Shown: positions 7,432 to 15,447 of the stretch, one piece after another
How positions within the stretch are numbered: the first letter of the stretch is position 1
Layout of the letters: each line of letters begins with the position of its first letter
From: Bacteriovoracaceae bacterium UBA4097
Lineage (GTDB): Bacteria > Bdellovibrionota > Bacteriovoracia > Bacteriovoracales > Bacteriovoracaceae
Direction: 5' to 3'
Assembly (NCBI GenBank): GCA_002381765.1
Contig: DFXX01000038.1
Span: forward strand, 8,235 to 38,296
Length of the DNA stretch: 30,062 nucleotides
Notes under the pieces: generated by a model
Told to the model about the DNA's origin: nothing
The model's input: only the letters and a program-made list of their open reading frames with translations
The model's database searches: none
Position numbers and translations under genes: made by a program

Positions 7432-8102
7432 ACTGGCCATTTAAACTGATAGATTTCTTTTGCCCTTTCATTATCGATAATAGATCTCTTCGACTGATCG
7501 TTTTGGTCAAACAAAGGTAGAGGTAGCTGATTTTGAAGACAGTATTCTTGATAGAATTCTTCCCGGCTTCGATGTTCCTCACTTACCACCTGAATGATTT
7601 CCCCTTTGATACCGGTTTCGATGATCTTCAAGGTGAAGCCAACGGCATCTTCTAGGTGAAGGAGATTCACTGGCCAGAGCCGTCCGGGAAGATTCTCTCT
7701 TCCACTCAGGACTTTTCCCGGATGGCGTTTCTCACCTAAGAGTCCTCCAAAGCGCAGTATAGTCCATTCTTTAAAGGTGGACTTAATCCACTCCTCATCT
7801 GCGAGCTGCTTTCCACTGGTAGAACTAATAAAAATGACCCTGGCCCGAGTTGGGGGCCAGCTTTTAAACCAGTTAACTCCTCCTGCTGAAGGAGGGGTAT
7901 TTAGAATAAGGAGGTCGGAATCGATTATCGCTGAAGGAGGGATCTCCGGAGCAGTCAGTAAATGAGTCGTTAGACCTTTTTGCTCGAGGGCCCTTTTTTT
8001 CTCAAGATCTCTCGTTGTGACCACAAGCTCATGGCCCAAATCCAATAAGGCCAGGGAGAGCGGTGTGCCATACCAGCCACTTCCTAAGACGGTGATTCTC
8101 AT
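7422..8102 (-). CDS. NAD(P)-binding epimerase/dehydratase-like protein (YeeZ-like)
   Basis: 226 residues. The N-terminus MRITVLGSGWYGTPLSLALL carries the Rossmann dinucleotide motif GxGxxG (7-12). Later come LLILNTPPS (about 69-77), IFISSTSG (about 90-97), WTILRFGGLLG and the HLEDAVGFTLKII helix seen in extended short-chain dehydrogenase/epimerases. The usual YxxxK pair is not evident, as in YeeZ-type members of uncharacterised substrate. It is shorter than classical sugar epimerases (about 300). Cytosolic. It starts 47 bases from the divergent GT2-like gene and heads a two-gene unit with the secreted Cys-rich protein. Confidence 0.78.
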   Translation of the reverse strand: MRITVLGSGWYGTPLSLALLDLGHELVVTTRDLEKKRALEQKGLTTHLLTAPEIPPSAIIDSDLLILNTPPSAGGVNWFKSWPPTRARVIFISSTSGKQLADEEWIKSTFKEWTILRFGGLLGEKRHPGKVLSGRENLPGRLWPVNLLHLEDAVGFTLKIIETGIKGEIIQVVSEEHRSREEFYQEYCLQNQLPLPLFDQNDQSKRSIIDNERAKEIYQFKWPVKL

Positions 8103-8149
8103 CTCTTCTCCTAAGATGTATGTTAGAGAGACCCATGCAAAGGAATCTC

Positions 8150-9067
8150 ATGCTGTTTAGTATCCTCATCATATCAAAGGGTCAGGAAGATCTTCTATCA
8201 AAATGTCTGAGTTCCCTGAGAGCACCTGCTATTGAGTGGGAATTAATTTTAGTCAGTGAAAAAGAACTTAGTCAGGAGCTCCTGCAGCTCGCCCGGAGTC
8301 TTGCTCCTCATGTCCGACAATTGTCACATTTAGATGAGGCGAGGGAAAATTCTAAAGGCGACTGGATACTTTTTTTAAGAGAAAATATGACCTTGGGTAA
8401 GAGTTATTGGGAAGTTGCCATGCCGCTGATTCTTGAACCTAAGATCGATGTATTGGGAGGCCCACTTCTTCCGGCCAAAGGCATGAGACCTCTAGCTCTT
8501 TCTTATGAAATTGCCCTCTCTTCTCCCTTTTGCACCGGGATGAGTTTTGTGAGGCATCGCTCCTTGGGAAGAAAACTTATGATGGCCGATGAAGAAAAAT
8601 TATCGACGGAAGCTATCTGGATCAGGAAAAACCTTTTTAGAGACATTGAATTAGGAAGTGAACTTCTTCTCGTTCTTAAAAGAGAGGGGCATAATCTTTT
8701 TTACCATCCCCAGCTTAGCGTGGCCCATTTTAGTCATATGAGTCTACGTGAAATGACAAGAAAATCATTTCAGCAAGGTCAATTGAGAAGCTCGCTTAAT
8801 AAGAAAAAATTATCAGTTGGAAGTGAAGTCTATTGGCTACCTGCTTTATTTATTCTTCTTCACTTAATAATTTTCTTGAATATAGAATTCTTCCTTAATC
8901 TTGTAACACTTTATCTCGGTGTCATCGGTTTTGTTGGGCTGGGACTGGCCTTTAGGTCCCAAAAATTTTATTTGTTTCCTCTTATAGCGTTCTTCCATTA
9001 TTTCATCGTGGCCCTTTATGGTGTAGGATTTCTGTACCAGAGAATCACGAGAAAATCTGCATATTGA
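8150..9067 (+). CDS. GT2-like membrane protein with degenerate catalytic site
   Basis: 305 residues from the ATG at 8150, chosen because AAGGA (8140-8144) stands five bases before it; in-frame ATGs at 8120 and 8135 lack such a site and add residues before the GT-A core. LFSILIISKGQEDLLSKCLSSL is the standard start of a family 2 glycosyltransferase, and the positions of ELILVSEKE, WILFLREN, LGGPLLP and EAIWIRK follow the GT-A layout. However, the metal-binding DxD site is replaced by REN, and the usual acidic ED pair by GSELLL. The last ~80 residues hold two or three membrane segments (ALFILLHLIIFL; FVGLGLAF; LFPLIAFFHYFIVALYGVGF). First gene of the operon running to 13542. It may be an inactive or divergent transferase. 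Confidence 0.75.
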   Translation: MLFSILIISKGQEDLLSKCLSSLRAPAIEWELILVSEKELSQELLQLARSLAPHVRQLSHLDEARENSKGDWILFLRENMTLGKSYWEVAMPLILEPKIDVLGGPLLPAKGMRPLALSYEIALSSPFCTGMSFVRHRSLGRKLMMADEEKLSTEAIWIRKNLFRDIELGSELLLVLKREGHNLFYHPQLSVAHFSHMSLREMTRKSFQQGQLRSSLNKKKLSVGSEVYWLPALFILLHLIIFLNIEFFLNLVTLYLGVIGFVGLGLAFRSQKFYLFPLIAFFHYFIVALYGVGFLYQRITRKSAY

Positions 9068-9080
9068 GTAAGGAGAATTT

Positions 9081-9332
9081 ATGTCTAAGTACCTATGCTT
9101 TTTAATCGCCTTCACCACTATCTCTAGTTGGGCACAAGTCGACTATGGTTATCTCAAGTCCAGTGATCAGAAGTACTATAAGAATGATAGTATGGAAGGA
9201 AATAATCAATTTGAACGCATTGATATGAATGTGAAGGAAATCAATAAGCTTCATGGAGAAGTGGCATCTCTGAAGGCCGAACTTCAAAAACTTAAGAGCG
9301 AAGTAGAAATCTTAAAAGCGAAAAAGCCATGA
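9081..9332 (+). CDS. Small secreted coiled-coil protein
   Basis: 83 residues with a signal peptide (MSKYLCFLIAFTTISSWA, cleaved near AQ) and a strong Shine-Dalgarno AAGGAGA. The last ~35 residues (from INKLHG to KAKK) show heptad spacing of Leu/Ile/Val with Glu and Lys between, a short parallel coiled coil. It resembles the size and layout of periplasmic oligomerising peptides, but no family is recognised. Its stop overlaps the next gene's start (ATGA), so the two are coupled. Confidence 0.75.
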   Translation: MSKYLCFLIAFTTISSWAQVDYGYLKSSDQKYYKNDSMEGNNQFERIDMNVKEINKLHGEVASLKAELQKLKSEVEILKAKKP

Positions 9333-9772
9333 AGATGCTCTTTCGCACACCGCTTAATCTCTCCTATGAAGAAGTGAAGGCGGGCTTTAATCGGGAACTC
9401 TTCGAATTTCTCGCTCCTCAATGGGCGGCTTTTAATCTTGAGCGCTTTGATGGGTGCAAAGTGGATGATGAAGTTCATATTGAACTCAATCTTTTAGGAA
9501 TGAAAAAAAAATGGGTGAGTGTTATTACTCATGAGGGAGAAGATTCCGTCGGTTGGTCTTTTATCGACGAGGGGAAAGTGCTTCCCTGGCCACTTGCCAA
9601 ATGGAAGCATCACCACCGAGTGGATAAAATAAGTGAGTCACGTTGTGAGATCGTTGATGATATCGAATTTGAAGTCAGGAATCCTGTCTTAGGTAAACTT
9701 ATTTATCCAGTGCTCTGGTCATCCTTTGCCATCAGACCCGATCTTTATAAAAAATATTTTGAAGGAAAATAG
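9329..9772 (+). CDS. SRPBCC/START-like cytosolic protein
   Basis: 147 residues. The start overlaps the previous stop by four bases. The pattern of an N-terminal strand (FRTPLNLSYEEV), a helix (AGFNRELFEFL), several antiparallel strands with GWSFIDEG and HHHRVDKISESRCEIVDDIEF, then a long C-terminal helix with PVLWSSFAIRPDLYKKYF is that of the SRPBCC ligand-binding fold. No catalytic residues are expected. Substrate unknown; position in the operon between an exported coiled-coil peptide and a lipid esterase hints at a hydrophobic ligand, which is inference. The end overlaps nothing; tesA starts one base after its stop. Confidence 0.65.
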   Translation: MKMLFRTPLNLSYEEVKAGFNRELFEFLAPQWAAFNLERFDGCKVDDEVHIELNLLGMKKKWVSVITHEGEDSVGWSFIDEGKVLPWPLAKWKHHHRVDKISESRCEIVDDIEFEVRNPVLGKLIYPVLWSSFAIRPDLYKKYFEGK

Positions 9773-9773
9773 C

Positions 9774-10367
9774 ATGAAGTATGTATTTTTAATGCTGATA
9801 GCATTGCTGTCTTTCTCCGCTTTTGGCGAGACCATTTTGTTTTTAGGGGACTCCTTAACTGAAGGTTATCGATTGGCCAAGGAAGAAGCCTATCCGGCCC
9901 TGGTAGAGAAGGCCCTGAAGAAAAAACACGATGATATCAAGGTTATCAATGGAGGAGTCAGTGGGGCGACTTCTGCCAGTGGTATGAAGAGAGTTGATTG
10001 GTACTTAAAAGCGAAGCCCGATATCATGGTTCTGGCCTTAGGGGCCAATGATGGATTGAGGGGACTCAAGGTCGCCGATACCGAAAAGAATCTCTCTAGT
10101 GTCATTGAAAAGGCCCAGAAGAAAGGAATTAAGGTCATTCTGGCCGGCATGAAGATGCCACCCAACTATGGCGAGCCTTACCGCACTCAGTTTGAGAATA
10201 TGTTTCCTAAGCTTGCTAAAAAATATGAGTTAAAACTCATTCCCTTCATTTTAGAAGGAGTCGGGGGAGTGGCCTCACTCAATCTCTCCGACGGCATACA
10301 CCCGAATCAGAAAGGGCATGAAGTTATGGCCCAGACCGTGCTTAAAGTTTTGGAGTCAGAATTATGA
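9774..10367 (+). CDS. tesA: Arylesterase/lysophospholipase TesA-like (SGNH hydrolase)
   Basis: 197 residues from the ATG at 9774, preceded by AAGGA; an upstream in-frame ATG (9726) lies inside the previous gene and would hide the signal peptide MKYVFLMLIALLSFSAFG. All SGNH blocks are present: GDSLTEGY with nucleophile Ser27, GGVSGATS (Gly64), LGANDGLRG with Asn92, and SDGIHPNQKGH with Asp173 and His176. Family members are periplasmic esterases/thioesterases acting on lysophospholipids and acyl esters. The next two genes are YbbA/YbbP homologues; in E. coli tesA also lies beside ybbAP, so this association is conserved. The 3' end overlaps ybbA by four bases. Confidence 0.92.
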   Translation: MKYVFLMLIALLSFSAFGETILFLGDSLTEGYRLAKEEAYPALVEKALKKKHDDIKVINGGVSGATSASGMKRVDWYLKAKPDIMVLALGANDGLRGLKVADTEKNLSSVIEKAQKKGIKVILAGMKMPPNYGEPYRTQFENMFPKLAKKYELKLIPFILEGVGGVASLNLSDGIHPNQKGHEVMAQTVLKVLESEL

Positions 10368-11020
10368 TGAAAGTTAAGGGAATTAAAAAAAGCTATGGAG
10401 CTGGTAGTGGACGGGTTGAAGTCCTGAAGGGAATTGATCTGGAGATAAAAAAGGGCGAAAGCCTTGCCTTGATTGGAAAATCTGGTTCGGGAAAATCCAC
10501 TCTTCTCTCTCTTATGGCGGGATTAGATAAAGGAGATGAGGGAGAAATTTTTATCAATGATAAAGATCTCATGCTCATGAGCGAAAAAGAACTCACCCAA
10601 TTTCGCGCCAAACATATGGGGATTGTTTTTCAGCAGTTTCATCTCGTTTCTACCTTAACTGCCTATGAGAATGTTCTTTTACCTTTGGAACTCTCAAAGC
10701 AGGATGATGCTCATAATAAGGCCATGAATCTTTTAGAAGCCGTGGGGCTATCTCACCGCGCTCATCATCTTCCCTCAGAGCTCTCCGGTGGAGAAAGTCA
10801 AAGAGTCGCGATCGCTCGCGCTCTTTCCACAAGGCCCGCGATTCTCTTTGCAGATGAGCCCAGCGGAAATCTTGATGAAGAAACCGGCGAGAAGGTAATG
10901 GATCTTTTATTTAAGATGATCAAGGAGACGGGCACCACTATGGTACTCGTTACCCATGATCCGGATCTTGCAGAAAGATGCAATCGGGTCATCCACCTGG
11001 AGCATGGGAGCCTTTCGTGA
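10364..11020 (+). CDS. ybbA: ABC transporter ATP-binding protein (YbbA/LolD type)
   Basis: 218 residues, standard for a lone ABC ATPase of the MacB/LolD/YbbA group. Walker A GKSGSGKST (38-46), Q-loop at VFQQFH (88-93), signature LSGGESQR (140-147), Walker B ILFADEP (160-166) and switch His198 (VTHDP) are intact, so it should hydrolyse ATP. It overlaps tesA (ATGA) and ends in TGA overlapping the GTG of the permease, so all three are translated together. In this ABC class the ATPase drives conformational change in an FtsX-type permease rather than classical import. Regulated with the operon; no internal promoter seen. Confidence 0.93.
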   Translation: MMKVKGIKKSYGAGSGRVEVLKGIDLEIKKGESLALIGKSGSGKSTLLSLMAGLDKGDEGEIFINDKDLMLMSEKELTQFRAKHMGIVFQQFHLVSTLTAYENVLLPLELSKQDDAHNKAMNLLEAVGLSHRAHHLPSELSGGESQRVAIARALSTRPAILFADEPSGNLDEETGEKVMDLLFKMIKETGTTMVLVTHDPDLAERCNRVIHLEHGSLS

Positions 11021-13542
11021 TCCTGCGATTTTTCTCCTTGCGAGAATTTAGAAAATTTCCTTTTTTCTTTGCTCTGGTAATCTTCACTATTCTACTGGGA
11101 ACACTGGGGTTAACTGGCATAAGTGTCGTCTCTGAAGAAGTGCGGGATAAACTTCAAGCAAGGTCTAATGAGCTACTTACTTCAGATTTTGCGGTCACTG
11201 CCAGAAGAGAGCTCTTTTCTGAAGAGTTAGAAATTCTGGATCATAAATTTTCACAAATTGATTTTGAACGCTATAAGATCATCGATGTCTATTCGATGGT
11301 CACTCATTTGAGTACCGATCAGAGCCGCTTGGTAGAGATCCGTGCTATTGAAAAGGGCTTTCCTTTCTATGGAGAAATCCTGCAAGAAGAAGGAAAGTTT
11401 TCCCCTGATGGTCTCAGGATCTCAAAAGATCTTGAGAAGCTCTGGAATATCAAGTCCGGAGATGACGTTCAGATTGGCGATATAAAGGTAAAGGTCGAGG
11501 GAGTCGTTTCTCATGATAGTTCACTGGGACTCAGAGGCTTCTCACTTGCCCCTCGTATCTATTTACCTCTCTCACTTCTGGAGAAAAGTAATCTCCTAAG
11601 GCCTGGTGCTACCGGAAGCTTTGCCTATCACTACCGCTTGCCAAAATTCTCCGAGGAAGAACTTAAAAAATTAAAGACCAATCTCTATCAGGATATCACT
11701 GATTCGGCGGTACGAATTGTCTTGCCGGAAGATAGTAGTCAGCAAACAGGAAGAGTCATCAATATCTTAAGTAACTTTATGTCTCTCTCGGCCCTCATAG
11801 GTCTCATTCTTTCCCTGGTAGGGATCTTTTATCTTTATCAATCTCATCTCTTGGCGCGGCTTAAGGATCTCTGTCTTTTGAATGTTCATGGATTAAGTAA
11901 AGAAAGAATAGTCTTAGGTATCATTGCCCAATTCACCTTTGTCTTTTTACTCGTGTTTTTAATGCAGCTTCTGCTCATCATTCCGGCCTATCATTTTATC
12001 CTGCCGTCTCTCTCTGAAGCACTCGGAATGGAACTCACGAAAGCCTTGAGTCTCGGTTCCATCGCCAGGCAGCTGCCTTTTCTTTATGTTCTGGCCTTAA
12101 GTATCTTGGTTCCACTTCTCTTAGGGCTTATGCGTACTCCGATGGGACTTATGCTCAAGGCAGCGAAGATATCCATGGGAAGATTTCGCTTTTATGATTT
12201 TCTGCCCTTCGTTTTTTTATTGTGGGGATTCTCCTGCTTTCTTAGTAACTCGCTATTGATTGGTAATATCTTCTTTGGCTGCCTCTTAGTGGTTTTTATT
12301 CTCTCTACTAGTTTAGTCAGAACCCTTCAGTGGCTTTTAAGAAAGTACATCAAAGGCAAGGGACTGCTGCTGCCAAATCTTGAAGCGGGAATCGCACTGA
12401 GAAATCTCTCCCGCTCAGGCCATAAACTTACCCTGAGCTTTCTCTCTCTTGCCATGGGGGCCACTCTTATTTCTCTTATCCTGCAACTTGACCGCATGAT
12501 TCAAAGAGAATTTAGTCTGGATGATTCTAAGCCGGGGCTTTTTATCTTTGACATTCAAGATGAGCAGATCGACTCATTGGTTGACTTCTCCAAAGCTCAG
12601 GGAACTCCTTTGGATGCAATCACACCTATGATCCGAGCCCGTCTGGAAAGAGTGAATGGAAAGAAATTCATCAGACAAAGCTCTTCCATGAAGCTCAGAG
12701 AGAGCGATGATAGAGAATCCATAGAAAGAAATAATGCTCTTAATCTCACTTCTCGCTCGTATCTTTCTCCTGCTGAAAAAATCATCCAAGGCGAGCCATT
12801 TCCAGATGAGGCCGACGATCGGGAATATGCCCTGGTCTCACTGGAGAAGAGATGGGCCGATCGTATGAATATTGAAATGGGGGATCGTCTGATTTTTGAT
12901 GTTCAAGGTGTAGAGATCGAAGGACTAGTGCACAATATAAGAGAAGTGAAGTGGACAAGCTTCTATCCCAACTTCTTTGTCAATGTTGAGCCCGGCTTCC
13001 TGGACGGTGCTCCTAAGACCTATCTCTCCATTCTACCTTCAGGATACAAGGATCAGAAGACCGAGTTTCAAAGAGAAGCCGTGATGAAGTTTCCAAATAT
13101 TTCCTTCATCGATGTGGAAGAGCTGGTAGGAAAGCTTGCGGGACTTTTTGAAAAATCCCGTCAGGCCATTGAACTCATCTCCCTGCTGAGCCTAACTGTG
13201 GGGCTGGTAATTCTCTATGGCCTCTCTCATGATCAGGTTTATCGCCGCTATTATGATATTGCTCTCATGAAGAGTCTGGGACTCTCGGCAGATCGATTAA
13301 GGCTTAATCTGGTGCTGGAGTTTGGAACTCTCTTTGGTGCGGCCATGGGGCTGGGGCTCTTTCTAGGTTGGCTCATTGCCCAACTTATTGGGCGAGAAGT
13401 CTTTAAGCTCTCCTTTAGTGTGGATTGGATGAGAATAATTATGCCAGGTTTTGCCTTAACTATTCTTTGTTTAGCGACAATTCTTATCTCCTCTTGGCGC
13501 GTTGTGAGAGCGCGGCCCCGAGAGCTTTTGTCAGACTCGTAA
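11017..13542 (+). CDS. ybbP: FtsX-like ABC permease (YbbP type)
   Basis: 841 residues from the GTG at 11017, which has GGGAG six bases upstream and overlaps the ATPase stop (GTGA); an ATG at 10978 in the same frame lies wholly inside the ATPase gene and has no ribosome site. Ten membrane segments are predicted: one at the start (FPFFFALVIFTILLGTLGL), a periplasmic domain of ~220 residues, a group of three (about 255-370), two in the middle (FLPFVFLLWGF; FFGCLLVVFIL), one at ~475, a second periplasmic domain, and three at the end. Two FtsX units in one chain is the YbbP arrangement. With TesA it may move or process lipids, but the cargo is not known. Confidence 0.88.
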   Translation: MILRFFSLREFRKFPFFFALVIFTILLGTLGLTGISVVSEEVRDKLQARSNELLTSDFAVTARRELFSEELEILDHKFSQIDFERYKIIDVYSMVTHLSTDQSRLVEIRAIEKGFPFYGEILQEEGKFSPDGLRISKDLEKLWNIKSGDDVQIGDIKVKVEGVVSHDSSLGLRGFSLAPRIYLPLSLLEKSNLLRPGATGSFAYHYRLPKFSEEELKKLKTNLYQDITDSAVRIVLPEDSSQQTGRVINILSNFMSLSALIGLILSLVGIFYLYQSHLLARLKDLCLLNVHGLSKERIVLGIIAQFTFVFLLVFLMQLLLIIPAYHFILPSLSEALGMELTKALSLGSIARQLPFLYVLALSILVPLLLGLMRTPMGLMLKAAKISMGRFRFYDFLPFVFLLWGFSCFLSNSLLIGNIFFGCLLVVFILSTSLVRTLQWLLRKYIKGKGLLLPNLEAGIALRNLSRSGHKLTLSFLSLAMGATLISLILQLDRMIQREFSLDDSKPGLFIFDIQDEQIDSLVDFSKAQGTPLDAITPMIRARLERVNGKKFIRQSSSMKLRESDDRESIERNNALNLTSRSYLSPAEKIIQGEPFPDEADDREYALVSLEKRWADRMNIEMGDRLIFDVQGVEIEGLVHNIREVKWTSFYPNFFVNVEPGFLDGAPKTYLSILPSGYKDQKTEFQREAVMKFPNISFIDVEELVGKLAGLFEKSRQAIELISLLSLTVGLVILYGLSHDQVYRRYYDIALMKSLGLSADRLRLNLVLEFGTLFGAAMGLGLFLGWLIAQLIGREVFKLSFSVDWMRIIMPGFALTILCLATILISSWRVVRARPRELLSDS

Positions 13543-13558
13543 AAGGTTAGGCCTTTTT
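13541..13558 (+). terminator. Weak hairpin at the end of the ybbP operon
   Basis: AAAAGG-TTAGG-CCTTTTT: six base pairs next to the stop codon with the T-run partly in the stem. Marginal as an intrinsic terminator. Confidence 0.4.
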
Positions 13559-13596
13559 CCTTTCCTTCTTCAGGGAGAGTCATTAAAATCCAGTTC

Positions 13597-14265
13597 ATGA
13601 TGGAATTTAATGAAGCGGGGCTGATGGCCTTCTTCGCTCAATATGCATACGAGCCCATGTATGTTTACGGTTTTATCGTAACCTTCATGTTTGCGAGTTC
13701 TTTTGGACTTCCCGTGCCCGAAGAATTGACCCTCGTGAGTGCCGGACTCGTGGCCTTTATGGCCAAGAATCCCGATCTCTTTCCTCCTCCCTATGAGGGA
13801 GCGGTGGGAGTCGATACCTTTACCTTGGCCGTTGTTTGCTTTCTGGCAGTCTTCTTCAGTGATCTCACGGTGTATATGATTGGAAAGTTTTTTGGTGGCA
13901 AGATCATCAAAACTAAGTTCTTCCAAAAGCAAGTGGCGGGAGAAGGCTTCAACAAAATCAATTCTTGGTTTCAGAAATATGGCGGATGGGCCTGTGGTAT
14001 CTTTCGTTTTACTCCCGGGCTTCGTTTTCCGGGACATATGAGTTGTGGACTGCTGGGGATTTCTGTTTGGAAATTCATGGCCGTTGATGGCCTTGCTGCC
14101 ATCATCTCGGTGCCAACTCAGGTTTATTTTGTCTCCACATACGGTAATGTGATCATCGAGAAAATGCGAGAGTTCAAACTTACAGTGGCCGCGGTTCTAG
14201 GTATCCTTATTCTAGTCTGGTTAATTCGTAAGGTGTACTTGAAGAATGTCAGACGGAATGCTTAG
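13597..14265 (+). CDS. DedA-family membrane protein
   Basis: 222 residues, typical length. Features of the family: a re-entrant segment with GLPVPEELTLVSAG (37-50), a first core helix, the amphipathic stretch KFFGGKIIKTKFFQK, and the signature FRFTPGLRFPG (136-146) with the essential Arg pair, followed by two further hydrophobic helices and a basic tail. DedA proteins are inner-membrane undecaprenyl-phosphate or phospholipid flippases/scramblases that depend on the proton motive force. The tandem ATG lacks a close Shine-Dalgarno (GGGAG is about 20 bases upstream), so the true start may be a few residues later, for example at Met10. It converges with the next gene, overlapping by four bases. 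Confidence 0.9.
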   Translation: MMEFNEAGLMAFFAQYAYEPMYVYGFIVTFMFASSFGLPVPEELTLVSAGLVAFMAKNPDLFPPPYEGAVGVDTFTLAVVCFLAVFFSDLTVYMIGKFFGGKIIKTKFFQKQVAGEGFNKINSWFQKYGGWACGIFRFTPGLRFPGHMSCGLLGISVWKFMAVDGLAAIISVPTQVYFVSTYGNVIIEKMREFKLTVAAVLGILILVWLIRKVYLKNVRRNA

Positions 14266-14762
14266 AGAAAAATCTCACAAGCCTCTTCCAGTTTTAAGGC
14301 CAGCTCTTTTCTAAATTGCCCCAAATCTCCATAGAGGAATTTTACATTTTTTCTTTCCCAACATTTGGAATCAGTGAAGTCAGGAAAACCCCAATTGATT
14401 TCCCCGGTAAAGGTCAATTCTCCGGCTTCCGGACTGAGTTCATCCACCTCCACCCAGAGTCCGAAGCGAATCATAGGGTTTTGAGCTTTAGGAATAGATT
14501 TCGCGAATTCAATCAATATTGGTTTTACTTTGGGGTTCTTGAGTCTCAAAGCTTCCATCAGGTTATTCTCAAAACTTAAGGCCCCCCAACGCCCACTAGA
14601 TAGTTCCTGAGTCTTGAGATTTTTATTAAGTGAGGTTTCCAGGTAGCGGTAATAGAAATTATCCATGGTCTCAAAGAGATACTGATAGAGCCGGGACTCA
14701 TCTCCAAAACTTGATCGAACTTGTTCCTGCCAATCTTGAATTTGTTTCGTATTGTCGCTCAC
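14262..14762 (-). CDS. Conserved-looking cytosolic protein of unknown function
   Basis: 166 residues, no signal peptide or membrane segment. The first ~60 residues are helical (DWQEQVRSSF, RLYQYLFETMDNFYYRYLE); the middle has beta-like parts (RFGLWVEVDELSPEAGELTFTG, about 98-120); the end is a helix rich in Glu and Leu. One Cys near residue 133 and one near the C-terminus. I recognise no family. It is transcribed divergently from alkB with only 25 bases between the two start codons, so their promoters must overlap the opposite gene or be compact. Its 3' end overlaps dedA by four bases. Confidence 0.72.
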   Translation of the reverse strand: MSDNTKQIQDWQEQVRSSFGDESRLYQYLFETMDNFYYRYLETSLNKNLKTQELSSGRWGALSFENNLMEALRLKNPKVKPILIEFAKSIPKAQNPMIRFGLWVEVDELSPEAGELTFTGEINWGFPDFTDSKCWERKNVKFLYGDLGQFRKELALKLEEACEIFL

Positions 14763-14787
14763 TCTTTATCCTCGGTAAAATAAGGCC

Positions 14788-15447
14788 ATGAAAAAATATT
14801 CTCCTCGCAGGGATTTTGTCATTGTAGAAGATTACTTCACACCTCGCCAAGCTGCACAGTGGTTAGCTTTGATTCTTAAAAAAGGTAGTGACCCCATCAG
14901 AGGCTTTCATCATCCCCATGTGAAGGCCAATCGTTTTCACAAAAATCCCAAATATCCGGTTAAAAAATATATGTGTCTGGGTCTGTATTGGGATCCGCGG
15001 GATTATCATTATTATCCTGTTATTCCTGATTTTAATGTAAGGCCCTATCCCATTCCCCGAGAGCTTGAAGATCTGACTTTTAAAATCTTAGAGGAGCATT
15101 TTCCCACTCCCAGCTTTTCTCCTGAAGGAGTTCTCATAAACTTCTACACCGATGATTCAACGATGGGGTTGCACATAGATAAGGATGAAGAAGCTCAGGA
15201 CTCACCAGTGATAGGACTCAATTTTGGATCTACCTGCCGGTTCTTTTTTGAGGATGAAGGGGGAGAGATGAAGGAAGTAAGAATTCCAGGCAACTCGGTT
15301 TATATCTTCGGTGGAAGTGCCCGAGGCATGAAACACGGAGTAGGAACCATCTATTCCAAGACATTATCAGCGGGAGCGGAAAAGTATCTGAAAAATAAAG
15401 AAAGAATAAATCTCACCATCAGGCAGATTTATAGGGCCCCGGCATAG
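14788..15447 (+). CDS. alkB: AlkB-like 2-oxoglutarate/Fe(II) dioxygenase
   Basis: 219 residues, near E. coli AlkB (216). The double-stranded beta helix is complete: INFYTDDSTMGLHIDKDE carries the iron ligands His129 and Asp131, HGV gives the distal His183, and RINLTIR (206-212) holds the Arg pair that binds 2-oxoglutarate. The N-terminal lid is rich in His and Tyr. AlkB removes 1-methyladenine and 3-methylcytosine from DNA by oxidative demethylation. No ada-like gene is adjacent. The 3' end overlaps the convergent prenyltransferase gene by 19 bases. Similarity to AlkB-like homologues acting on RNA or protein cannot be excluded, but the motif spacing is that of the DNA-repair group. Confidence 0.9.
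   Translation: MKKYSPRRDFVIVEDYFTPRQAAQWLALILKKGSDPIRGFHHPHVKANRFHKNPKYPVKKYMCLGLYWDPRDYHYYPVIPDFNVRPYPIPRELEDLTFKILEEHFPTPSFSPEGVLINFYTDDSTMGLHIDKDEEAQDSPVIGLNFGSTCRFFFEDEGGEMKEVRIPGNSVYIFGGSARGMKHGVGTIYSKTLSAGAEKYLKNKERINLTIRQIYRAPA

Noticed and set aside
10978..11016. Upstream start for the FtsX-like permease
   Set aside because: Lies fully inside the ATPase gene with no ribosome site; the GTG at 11017 has GGGAG and overlaps the ATPase stop.
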